Shown here in pieces: positions 8,449 to 15,236 of a stretch of 64,000 nt of DNA. Each line of letters starts with the position of its first letter. The first letter of the stretch is position 1. The notes under the pieces are model-generated. The model searched no databases. It saw only the letters and a program-made list of their open reading frames with translations, and was not told the origin of the DNA. Source of the stretch: an uncultured Vampirovibrio sp. (GTDB lineage: Bacteria > Cyanobacteriota > Vampirovibrionia > Gastranaerophilales > Gastranaerophilaceae); assembly GCA_910579975.1 (NCBI GenBank), contig CAJTWU010000001.1, positions 125,401 to 189,400 on the forward strand, written 5' to 3'. The position numbers were made by a program, and so were the translations under genes.

Positions 8449-9600
8449 ATGATAGATGAATTGAGACTTAATACAAAGCTTATAGGCTTTGATGGTGTTA
8501 TTGGAAGAAGAGATTTTTGTTTAAATATAGTTTACTTATGTATGATCGGTGCTATATTCATGACTCCGCTTTCATTGTATTTTGCAGCACATGCTCAAAC
8601 AATGCTTGATTTTTTTAGTTTAAATAAACTTTTCTGGAATGCTTCATGGCTTTTAAAATTCTGGGTTCTAGCAGGTACAGCGGGTGTTTTGTATATTTCA
8701 CTTTCAAACTGGATAAGACGGTTCAATGATATTAATGGTTCTGTTAATAAGAATGGCAATATAATCATAGGAAGTCTTGCTGTAATCGGTGCTTTAAGCT
8801 TTATGCTTCCATTTGGCTGGATGTTGTTATTCAGTCTGATTAATTCAATTTTGTTTTTAACACTTGTTTTTAAAAAAGGTAAAGTTACAGCTAATTTCCC
8901 TTACGATTTTAGAAAAGATTTTAACTGGGGAGCGTTCTTTGGTACCTGGATTTGGGGTTTAATTAATAAGTCATATAAGACTCTTTGGATACTATTGCTG
9001 GGTTGGACGCCAATCGGGTTTTATTACCAGTTATTATGCGGTTTAAAAGGTAACGAGTGGGCATATAAAAATCGTAAATGGAAGAGTGATGAAGAATTTA
9101 AACGTTCTCAAGAAAATCAAACTATTGGTTTTGTTGTTTTAACTGTTTTTGTTATTCCAATAATAGCTTTTTTGGTAATTTTTGCTATGGTGTTTGCATT
9201 TGTGTTTTCGGCAGTAGACGAGGCAAGAATATCTCCAAATCACGAGTCTGTTAAAATGAATAAGATGGAAAGAGTATTAAATACATATACTTCCTTGTAT
9301 TTTGAAGGACATACAATTACTGCAGATGAAAATAAATTTTATGTTTTGGCAAAAGATTGGAATGGATATTCCTTCAGCGAAAAGAAAGATATTCTTGACA
9401 TGGCTGCGGTTACTGCTGCAACTGAAAGAAAAACAACAAAAACAAAAGAGCTTGCGAGAACAAAAATATATAATTCCTCCAATGGTGAGCTTTTAGGCGA
9501 GTTTACATTAGATGAAAAATTACTCAATACAGATAAACCTGATTTTAAAGAAATAATTAAGGCTAGTATGAAGGCTTATACATTTTATAGAGCTAATTAA
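8449..9600 (+). CDS. multi-domain membrane protein: DUF805-like plus DUF2628-like segments and a soluble C-terminal domain
   Basis: Residues 1-140 contain four hydrophobic segments and the DUF805 signature GRRDFCLNIVY...SNWIRRFNDING. Residues 160-215 (FNWGAFFGTWIWGLINKSY...KGNEWAYKNRKW) form a second module that recurs in the downstream frameshifted gene. A further membrane span lies near 230-255, and the last 120 residues are soluble with no family I recognise. Function unknown; both domain types are usually small inner-membrane proteins of unknown role. An AGAGAG box precedes the ATG. Confidence 0.75.
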   Translation: MIDELRLNTKLIGFDGVIGRRDFCLNIVYLCMIGAIFMTPLSLYFAAHAQTMLDFFSLNKLFWNASWLLKFWVLAGTAGVLYISLSNWIRRFNDINGSVNKNGNIIIGSLAVIGALSFMLPFGWMLLFSLINSILFLTLVFKKGKVTANFPYDFRKDFNWGAFFGTWIWGLINKSYKTLWILLLGWTPIGFYYQLLCGLKGNEWAYKNRKWKSDEEFKRSQENQTIGFVVLTVFVIPIIAFLVIFAMVFAFVFSAVDEARISPNHESVKMNKMERVLNTYTSLYFEGHTITADENKFYVLAKDWNGYSFSEKKDILDMAAVTAATERKTTKTKELARTKIYNSSNGELLGEFTLDEKLLNTDKPDFKEIIKASMKAYTFYRAN

Positions 9601-9618
9601 GAAGAAAGGAAGAAGATT

Positions 9619-10000
9619 ATGACAGAATTTGTGAACAATTCAGGACAAGGACCTCAGGCTGCAGCACCGGCAGAAGTATTAACAGGATTTAACTGGGGTG
9701 CATGTTTCTTAAATTGGATTTGGGGTCTTGGTAATAAAACCTACATTATTGGCATTGGTTGCAGGTTTTGTACCATTTATTGGCGGATTGATTGCTTTGG
9801 GACTTATTATCTGGTTTGGTATTAAAGGTAATGAATGGGCATGGCAAAATAAAAAATGGGATAGCGTTGAACATTTCCACAGTGTACAGAAAACTTGGGC
9901 AACCTGGGGTATAGTGCTATTTGTGTTAGGTATTGTTCTGGGTACTTTATTAGCATTATTATTTGGTGCAGCAGTTGTTATGGGCGGTGCTGCTCAATAA
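9619..10000 (+). pseudogene. frameshifted DUF2628-like small membrane protein
   Basis: Two overlapping frames together encode one recognisable protein. The first runs MTEFVNNSGQ...FNWGACFLNWIWGLGNKT and then goes out of frame at about 9740; the second continues LLALVAGFVPFIGGLIALG...KGNEWAWQNKKWD to 10000. The split falls inside the motif intact in the upstream paralogous segment. Removing one base of the A4 run at 9736-9739 restores a 126-residue protein (382 nt = 127 codons + 1). It may be a real mutation, a phase-variable homopolymer, or a sequencing/assembly error. An AAGGAAG box precedes the first ATG. Confidence 0.75.
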
Positions 10001-10009
10001 GACAACTAG

Positions 10010-10037
10010 AAAAAGAGGCTCTTATGAGTCTCTTTTT
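10010..10037 (+). terminator. rho-independent terminator after the frameshifted membrane gene
   Basis: AAAAAGAG and CTCTTTTT arms with an inner GCTC/GAGT partial stem, followed by T5, 10 nt after the stop at 10000. Confidence 0.75.
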
Positions 10038-10043
10038 AGTAAT

Positions 10044-10067
10044 AAAAAGGATGCAATGAATGCATCC
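10044..10067 (-). terminator. terminator of the yggS-sepF operon
   Basis: GGATGCA (10049-10055) and TGCATCC (10061-10067) form a 7-bp stem; A5 at 10044-10048 is the U-tract on the minus strand. Confidence 0.7.
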
Positions 10068-10140
10068 TGAAAATCCAACTATCACAAATCAATATATTAA
10101 ATTAAAATTTCTCTTTTCCCAAAATTTATATCTTTTTTCA

Positions 10141-10659
10141 CTATAGAGGTTTATTCCAAAGTGATTCAGCAAATTTGCTTTGTACAGCACCATTTTCAAC
10201 TGATAATGAAACATTGCTTGGAGTGAAAATGAATACCATATCACTGATTTTTTGAGCTGTTCCATTTAGAGCATGTGCAGCACCGCAAACAAAATCGATT
10301 GTTCTTTGAGATTGTTCTTTATCCAACAAATCAAGGTGAAGGATAACAGTTTTTTTGTCAATTAGTTTTTTTACAATTTGAGCAGCTTCGCTAAATGAAC
10401 GTGGCTCAATAACAGTAACTTCGCCTGATTTATAATTATTTGGATGGCTTACTACTTTTGAGTCTCTTTCAAAAGAGCGTTCAGGCAGACTAGGCTTAAC
10501 TCTTGTACCATACATAGTATCTAATGCTAAAGTTCCATCAACGTCATTACTATAATCATCCATGCCGTTGTCGAAATCAAATGCATCGTCTTCATTTCCA
10601 TCGCTAAAACCTTTAGTGATAATGTTTACAAAATTTTTTAAGCCATCTGATAGTGCCAT
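10141..10659 (-). CDS. sepF: cell division protein SepF
   Basis: SepF polymerises at the Z-ring and links FtsZ to the membrane in Gram-positives and cyanobacteria. The N-terminus MALSDGLKNFVNIITKGF is the amphipathic membrane-binding helix, residues 25-75 are an acidic linker, and the C-terminal SepF core follows (EVTVIEPRSFSEAAQIVKKL, then KKTVILHLDLLDKEQSQRTI). About 172 aa. Two adjacent ATGs exist; the second (10659) has the better spacing (4 nt) from GGAGG. It lies downstream of yggS on the same strand, the order known from cyanobacteria (pipY-sepF). Confidence 0.92.
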   Translation of the reverse strand: MALSDGLKNFVNIITKGFSDGNEDDAFDFDNGMDDYSNDVDGTLALDTMYGTRVKPSLPERSFERDSKVVSHPNNYKSGEVTVIEPRSFSEAAQIVKKLIDKKTVILHLDLLDKEQSQRTIDFVCGAAHALNGTAQKISDMVFIFTPSNVSLSVENGAVQSKFAESLWNKPL

Positions 10660-10677
10660 CATTCCTCCAATTTTTTA

Positions 10678-11406
10678 TTAATTAAATAACTTTCTTCCAA
10701 TTCTAATCATTGTTGCGCCTTCTTGAACAGCGATTTGGTAATCGTTGCTCATTCCCATTGAAAGTTCAGGTAGTTTTATATTGAACTCTTGCTCAAGCTC
10801 ATCTCTAAACTTTCTTAAGTCACTAAATAACTCTTTTAATCTAACTTCATTAGCTCCCAGTGTAGCCATGTTCATTAAACCGATGACTTCGAGTCCTTTA
10901 AGGTTTAATATTTCTGCTAAATCTTTTTTGAGCTGTTCTTTTGTATATCCGAATTTTTGCTCCTCTTGCGCGTTATTTACCTGTAATAAAACTTTCTCTC
11001 TCTTATTAATCAGACAGGCCGCTTTTGAGATGGCTTTTGCCAGTTTTAACGAATCTACAGAATGTATGTAATCAAAGTTTGCAACTACTTTTTCTGCTTT
11101 ATTTGTTTGAAGATGTCCTATAAAATGGAAATTTGAGTTTTCACGAATTTGCGGCGATAACGCTTTGATTTTTTCAATTGCCTCCAACGCTCTTGATTCT
11201 GCGAAATCTCTAAGTCCGGCTTCATATCCTTCTTCTATGGCATTTAATCCGAAGTACTTTGTGACTCCAATTATTCTTGGTTTTAAAGGTGCAATTTTAT
11301 TTTTGATATCGATAAGATTGGCTCTAACGACAGCTGCATCAACTAAAACATCTACGCCCCAATAGCTATTTTCTGTTTTGTGATTGTTCTCGCTAATGTG
11401 AGACAT
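10678..11406 (-). CDS. yggS: YggS/PipY family pyridoxal-phosphate homeostasis protein
   Basis: A 242-residue fold-III PLP-binding protein without a known catalytic role; it buffers PLP and affects amino-acid pools. The PLP-lysine lies in PRIIGVTKYFG, with FHFIGHLQTNKAEKV and ELSMGMSNDYQIAVQEGATM as the other family signatures. A GAGGGG stretch immediately precedes the ATG and AGAGG sits 9 nt upstream. Gene order yggS-sepF with 15 nt between points to one transcript from the promoter at 11426-11455. Confidence 0.93.
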   Translation of the reverse strand: MSHISENNHKTENSYWGVDVLVDAAVVRANLIDIKNKIAPLKPRIIGVTKYFGLNAIEEGYEAGLRDFAESRALEAIEKIKALSPQIRENSNFHFIGHLQTNKAEKVVANFDYIHSVDSLKLAKAISKAACLINKREKVLLQVNNAQEEQKFGYTKEQLKKDLAEILNLKGLEVIGLMNMATLGANEVRLKELFSDLRKFRDELEQEFNIKLPELSMGMSNDYQIAVQEGATMIRIGRKLFN

Positions 11407-11425
11407 TCCCCTCGACCTCTATTGT

Positions 11426-11455
11426 ATTATATACCACTTATCATGCCCTGTTCAA
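11426..11455 (-). promoter_or_regulatory. promoter of yggS-sepF
   Basis: On the minus strand TTGAAC (11455-11450), 18-nt spacer, TATAAT (11431-11426), 20 nt before the yggS ATG. Confidence 0.7.
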
Positions 11456-11627
11456 GTCCTCTGTTTGTAACAACTTTTCTGTTTTTGCCGAACATGCTGA
11501 AACCCATGTTTCACATGGATTTCGACCATGTTCAAATTATTAAGTTTTGTAAAGTTCAAGAGTTTTGTAAAGAACTTGACATGAATTTTCATGTTTTGGG
11601 CATGCTTTTTTTAATTATGGGCATGCC
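11456..11627. other. intergenic stretch between flgE and yggS with short repeats
   Basis: No gene is supported here. It contains two copies of TTTGTAAAG (11546-11554 and 11564-11572, 18 bp apart), a CCATGTTTCACATGG palindrome near 11515, and two copies of GGGCATGCC/T around 11600-11625. The TTTGTAAA units match the half-site seen upstream of fliJ. Confidence 0.4.
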
Positions 11628-12950
11628 TTATTGTCCTAAATATGATAATGTTTCCATTACAGAACTTGCTGTACCGAAAACGCGTGAATTCATTTGAATC
11701 ATACGTTGTGCCATAATCATATTTGAAAGCTCTGAGGCAATATCTACATTAGAACCTTCGTATCCGCCCGGTTCAATTGCACCAAATGCCATTTCACCGG
11801 CAACACCATAGAAAATGTCTCCTACATCAGGACCCCATTCCCAAAGGTTGTTGTTTAATGATACTAACCCTTCAGGGTTTACCATTGTTGCAAGTTCAAT
11901 TACAAAATTTGCATCTTCCCTTAAGCTTGTGCTTTCTCTTAAAACATCATCGCCTGTTATTGTAACACCTTCTGGAGTGATATATTTCCATTGTACTGTT
12001 TCAGCTTCATCAATAAATTGAGTGAGAATTGAACCATCATTATATGTTACAACTAAAACACCGTTTTCATCAATTGAAGTAGAAGCGCTGGAAATAGCAT
12101 TTTTGTCATTATAATTAATTACATCTTGTAATTTTACAATTTGTGAGATTTCTTCTGATGTTTTGTTATTAGATGAAAGCCCGGTTTCTCCAAGGAAGTT
12201 GCTGGTTGTACCCTCAGAAATAAATTCAATATCTCCACTATAACTTATTGTGCCATTTTCTGCAGAAAAAGAAGCATCGGTACCGTTAAGTGAAGCATTA
12301 AAACCGTTTATTAAATCTGCAATTGTTGCATCCTTTCCTGGGACTTGGAGTTCTACTTCATGAATATTACCATTATTATCAGTAACTCTAGCTTTTATAA
12401 TTCCTGATGTAATACTTGCGTTATTAAGTTCTGTTAGTGTTTTTGTATTAATATCAGGGTCACCCTGGATAACTCTATATAAGTTTTTAGGAATTTTTAC
12501 AGTTCTATCAGAACTTGCATTTGAGTAAGAGCTTTTTGCACCAACAACTTTTAATCCGGCTTGTGTTACAAGATTACCATCAGAATCGATGTCAAAAACT
12601 CCATCACGTGTGAAAAATTGTTTTCCACTAGCATCTTGTACAACAAAAAAACCGGTGCCTGAAATCATACAATCTAAGTCACGTCCTGTAGAAACAAAGT
12701 TGCCGGGAGTGAAGTTTCTTGTAATGCCTCCAATTTTTACACCTAAACCAATTTGTTTAGGGTTTGTACCGCCGCCATTTTTTGTTGCTGCACTTCCATA
12801 CGAAAGGTTATTTGAATATAAAGTTTCAAATACCATGTTTGCAGATTTGTAAGCTGTAGTTTTAATGTTTGCAACATTGTTTGCAATAACATTGATTTGA
12901 GATTGTCCGGCATTTATACCGGTACTAGCTGTGTGTAGAGCTTGTGACAT
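11628..12950 (-). CDS. flgE: flagellar hook protein FlgE
   Basis: A 440-residue rod/hook-family protein. The N-terminal helix SQALHTASTGINAGQSQINV with NNVANIKTTAYK, and the C-terminal NVDIASELSNMIMAQRMIQM, are the D0/D1 coiled segments of FlgE/F/G proteins. The long central insert (residues 150-370) is hook-like rather than rod-like, and neighbours flgD and fliK favour FlgE. GGAGG precedes the ATG by 6 nt. It is the last gene of the fliJ-fliK-flgD-flgE operon. Confidence 0.9.
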   Translation of the reverse strand: MSQALHTASTGINAGQSQINVIANNVANIKTTAYKSANMVFETLYSNNLSYGSAATKNGGGTNPKQIGLGVKIGGITRNFTPGNFVSTGRDLDCMISGTGFFVVQDASGKQFFTRDGVFDIDSDGNLVTQAGLKVVGAKSSYSNASSDRTVKIPKNLYRVIQGDPDINTKTLTELNNASITSGIIKARVTDNNGNIHEVELQVPGKDATIADLINGFNASLNGTDASFSAENGTISYSGDIEFISEGTTSNFLGETGLSSNNKTSEEISQIVKLQDVINYNDKNAISSASTSIDENGVLVVTYNDGSILTQFIDEAETVQWKYITPEGVTITGDDVLRESTSLREDANFVIELATMVNPEGLVSLNNNLWEWGPDVGDIFYGVAGEMAFGAIEPGGYEGSNVDIASELSNMIMAQRMIQMNSRVFGTASSVMETLSYLGQ

Positions 12951-12971
12951 TTATTCCTCCAATTAGTCTGT

Positions 12972-13514
12972 TTATTTTTTATTTGATGATGTTTCGGTAT
13001 GTTCTTCTATAATAGGATCTTTAATTGAACCATCTGATTCTCTAATAGAGATTACATTAGCAATAGAGTATGTTTTATCTCCGATTTTGATTTTGCCGCT
13101 GCCATCTTCAAAAGTTGCTTCAGATACGACACCTCTAACGGTTGTATATTTTGTTTTATCTTTTTCATCAGGAATTTTTAATGTAACGTCTTTTCCTATC
13201 ATTGAAAGAGTTTGATTGATTTCTGAACTCATACCCATATCATTATAAAGAGCTGCAATGTAATTCATACAGTTTTCCAAGCCTTCGTTCATTGAAGTCA
13301 TTTGTTCTAATGAAGAGTATTGAGCTAATTGAGCTAACCACTCAGTGTTGCTTGTAGGTTCAGTCGGGTCTTGATTTTGAAGCTGCTGCAACATGAGGTT
13401 CAAAAACATATTTTTATCATCAGTTTTTGTACTTGGATTTCGTTTCTGTGTTGCAAGATTGTTTGCAGTTGTTTGGTTCTGCATTTCTGTAATTTGTGTA
13501 TTTACTGATGTCAT
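12972..13514 (-). CDS. flgD: flagellar hook assembly (capping) protein FlgD
   Basis: The signature KNMFLNLMLQQLQNQDPTEP, followed by LAQLAQYSSLEQMTSMN, identifies FlgD, the scaffold that caps the growing hook. 180 residues, with a short C-terminal beta region (GKDVTLKI) but no full FnIII/TUDOR pair. It overlaps the fliK stop by 4 nt, indicating coupled translation; GGAGG is present before ATG. Confidence 0.93.
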   Translation of the reverse strand: MTSVNTQITEMQNQTTANNLATQKRNPSTKTDDKNMFLNLMLQQLQNQDPTEPTSNTEWLAQLAQYSSLEQMTSMNEGLENCMNYIAALYNDMGMSSEINQTLSMIGKDVTLKIPDEKDKTKYTTVRGVVSEATFEDGSGKIKIGDKTYSIANVISIRESDGSIKDPIIEEHTETSSNKK

Positions 13515-14485
13515 TTTGTTTCCTCCATTGTTTTTTCAAACAATCCCTTTTCTTTTTCTTCCCTATTTTGACGATTTTGTTCTTTGTTACCGCCTCTTGA
13601 ACCGTCTTGTTCTGTCCAATCTGCGTTATATTCACTTTTTTGTGTATCATTTACTTTTACTGAAACATTATCAACACCGACTCCGTGAGTAGTAAGAGTT
13701 TCTTTTAATCCGTCTAAGCCTTTCATAAGTATATTTTTCGCTTCTTGGGTTGCAGTTGTAAATTGTGCAGACAATCCTTCAGGTGACTTTACAAGTTGTA
13801 TTGTTATTTTTCCTAAGCTTTCAGGATTAAGAACTATGCTTACTTTTGAATTGTTTTGTAAAGTTTCAAGATGTTTTGTAACCTGTTCAATAATTTTACT
13901 AGGAGTAATTTCTGTAGTTTTAGCTACAGCTTGAGAAGGTTTAACTTCAAAAGTTTTTATTTCATTTATTCCATCTTGGTTAAGCGCAATTTTAATACCC
14001 TGTTCTTCAGCTGATTGTCTGTTGAGCAAAGATGAATTGTCGTTTGAAGAGTCTGTTTCAGCTTCTATTGTCTCAATATTAAGTTCGCTTAGGATATCTT
14101 CATCAAGTTGCGGCTCTTGAACTTCGGTATCAGTTTCCTGTTTTGGAGTAATTTCACTTTTAGGAACTGTTTCTGTTAATTCAGATGTTTCAATTTGAAC
14201 TTCTTGTTCTGTGGTTGAAATATTTTGATTTACGGTTTCAAGAGCTTGTGCAAACAAGATTATATTATTTTCATCTATTTCAACTTCTTTCTCTGTTTCA
14301 AGATTTTCTATTTTTTCTGTTATATCTTTTGAAAGGGATAAATCTAAGGAAGTTTCCACATTTGCCTCACAAAGTGCTTCATCCAGAATGGCAGAAAAAT
14401 CTGTATCAAGATTTTCAGTGCCGGTCGTGGTTAGCATTGTTTCAATATTTTCTATAGTATTCATTACTGCTGCTGCTATTGTCAT
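13511..14485 (-). CDS. fliK: flagellar hook-length control protein FliK
   Basis: A 324-residue protein with a long acidic, low-complexity N-terminal ruler region rich in Glu, Thr and Ser and a C-terminal Flg_hook domain (KVSIVLNPESLGKITIQLVK, then THGVGVDNVSVKV). FliK measures hook length and switches export specificity. Its position between fliJ and flgD agrees. It overlaps fliJ and flgD by 4 nt each. Confidence 0.88.
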   Translation of the reverse strand: MTIAAAVMNTIENIETMLTTTGTENLDTDFSAILDEALCEANVETSLDLSLSKDITEKIENLETEKEVEIDENNIILFAQALETVNQNISTTEQEVQIETSELTETVPKSEITPKQETDTEVQEPQLDEDILSELNIETIEAETDSSNDNSSLLNRQSAEEQGIKIALNQDGINEIKTFEVKPSQAVAKTTEITPSKIIEQVTKHLETLQNNSKVSIVLNPESLGKITIQLVKSPEGLSAQFTTATQEAKNILMKGLDGLKETLTTHGVGVDNVSVKVNDTQKSEYNADWTEQDGSRGGNKEQNRQNREEKEKGLFEKTMEETK

Positions 14486-14925
14486 CTGAAATTAAACCTT
14501 GCTGATGTAATATCATCTAATTCTTTGGTTTCAGCATTTAAAAACTCTTTATAGTATTCTTCTTCTTGTTTTTCTTTGAGTTTTTTTAGTACTTCTACCT
14601 TTTTGTGAGCTTCTCTTACTTCAATTTGTTTTTTTTCTAAAATTGCTTTTGTATTTGCAATGAGTCTTTGCTGATTTTTTTCATCTATAGTAAGTTTTAG
14701 TCCGTAACTTCTATGACTTTCAATTTGTTGAATATCTAACGTATTGAGAGTATAAAGATTTTCCATTTGTTCGGTATTTAGATGTTGGGATTGGATAATA
14801 TTGTTTAATTTTTCTTCCTGTTGTTTTAAAACAGTAAGTATTTTAGCCGCTTCAATACGACGCTGCTCAAGCTCGTTTTCGCGCATGTCAAGCACGACTT
14901 GTAATCGAAACTTGAATTTTTTCAA
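14482..14925 (-). CDS. fliJ: flagellar export protein FliJ
   Basis: 147 residues forming one long coiled coil, beginning MKKFKFRLQVVLDMRENELE as in FliJ, the central stalk of the flagellar export ATPase that also escorts chaperones. No other domain. First gene of the operon; the leader contains a GGTAAGG box about 7 nt before ATG. Confidence 0.85.
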   Translation of the reverse strand: MKKFKFRLQVVLDMRENELEQRRIEAAKILTVLKQQEEKLNNIIQSQHLNTEQMENLYTLNTLDIQQIESHRSYGLKLTIDEKNQQRLIANTKAILEKKQIEVREAHKKVEVLKKLKEKQEEEYYKEFLNAETKELDDITSARFNFR

Positions 14926-15021
14926 TTTACCTTACCTCGTCTCCACCAAGCACATAGATATACTTAGTACCTCTAACACTATACAGCATGAAGCCATGCC
15001 GCCCATCATATATATGGTTGA

Positions 15022-15039
15022 TTTGTAAAGTTTTGTAAA
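15022..15039 (-). promoter_or_regulatory. HLR1-like direct repeat upstream of the flagellar operon
   Basis: On the minus strand TTTACAAA-AC-TTTACAAA: two 8-bp units separated by 2 bp, matching the cyanobacterial HLR1 consensus (two (G/T)TTACA(T/A)(T/A) units, 2-bp spacer) bound by the response regulator RpaB. It lies about 97 bp upstream of fliJ. Whether an RpaB homologue exists in this genome is not visible. Confidence 0.45.
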
Positions 15040-15069
15040 AACATTTTCCCAAAACTAGCAAAAAAATTC

Positions 15070-15098
15070 TTGTCGGATTTTTTATATAGATATATAAA
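15070..15098 (+). promoter_or_regulatory. promoter of the radical-SAM/RNase E operon
   Basis: TTGTCG (15070-15075), 17-nt spacer, TATAAA (15093-15098). Transcription from about 15105 would give a 130-nt leader containing the hairpin at 15125-15159. Confidence 0.5.
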
Positions 15099-15124
15099 GC
15101 TCTCTCTTCTTATTTAAACGGACA

Positions 15125-15159
15125 GGCCTTGGTTACAATACTCAAGGTCTTTTTTTTTT
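15125..15159 (+). terminator. terminator-like hairpin in the leader of the radical-SAM/RNase E operon
   Basis: GGCCTTG (15125-15131) pairs with CAAGGTC (15143-15149, one G-U) and is followed by ten T residues. No plus-strand gene ends upstream, so it would act as a leader terminator (attenuator). Confidence 0.5.
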
Positions 15160-15236
15160 GTGTTGGTAATAGTGTCATACTGGTAGGAATGAGGAATTTG
15201 TTCGTGTTAGAATTGGTTTATATGCAAGGAGAAGTT

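Noticed and set aside
14926..15021. Small 25-residue ORF (MMGGMASCCIVLEV...) upstream of fliJ
   Set aside because: No ribosome binding site before its ATG and it overlaps the fliJ leader; better explained as untranslated leader.
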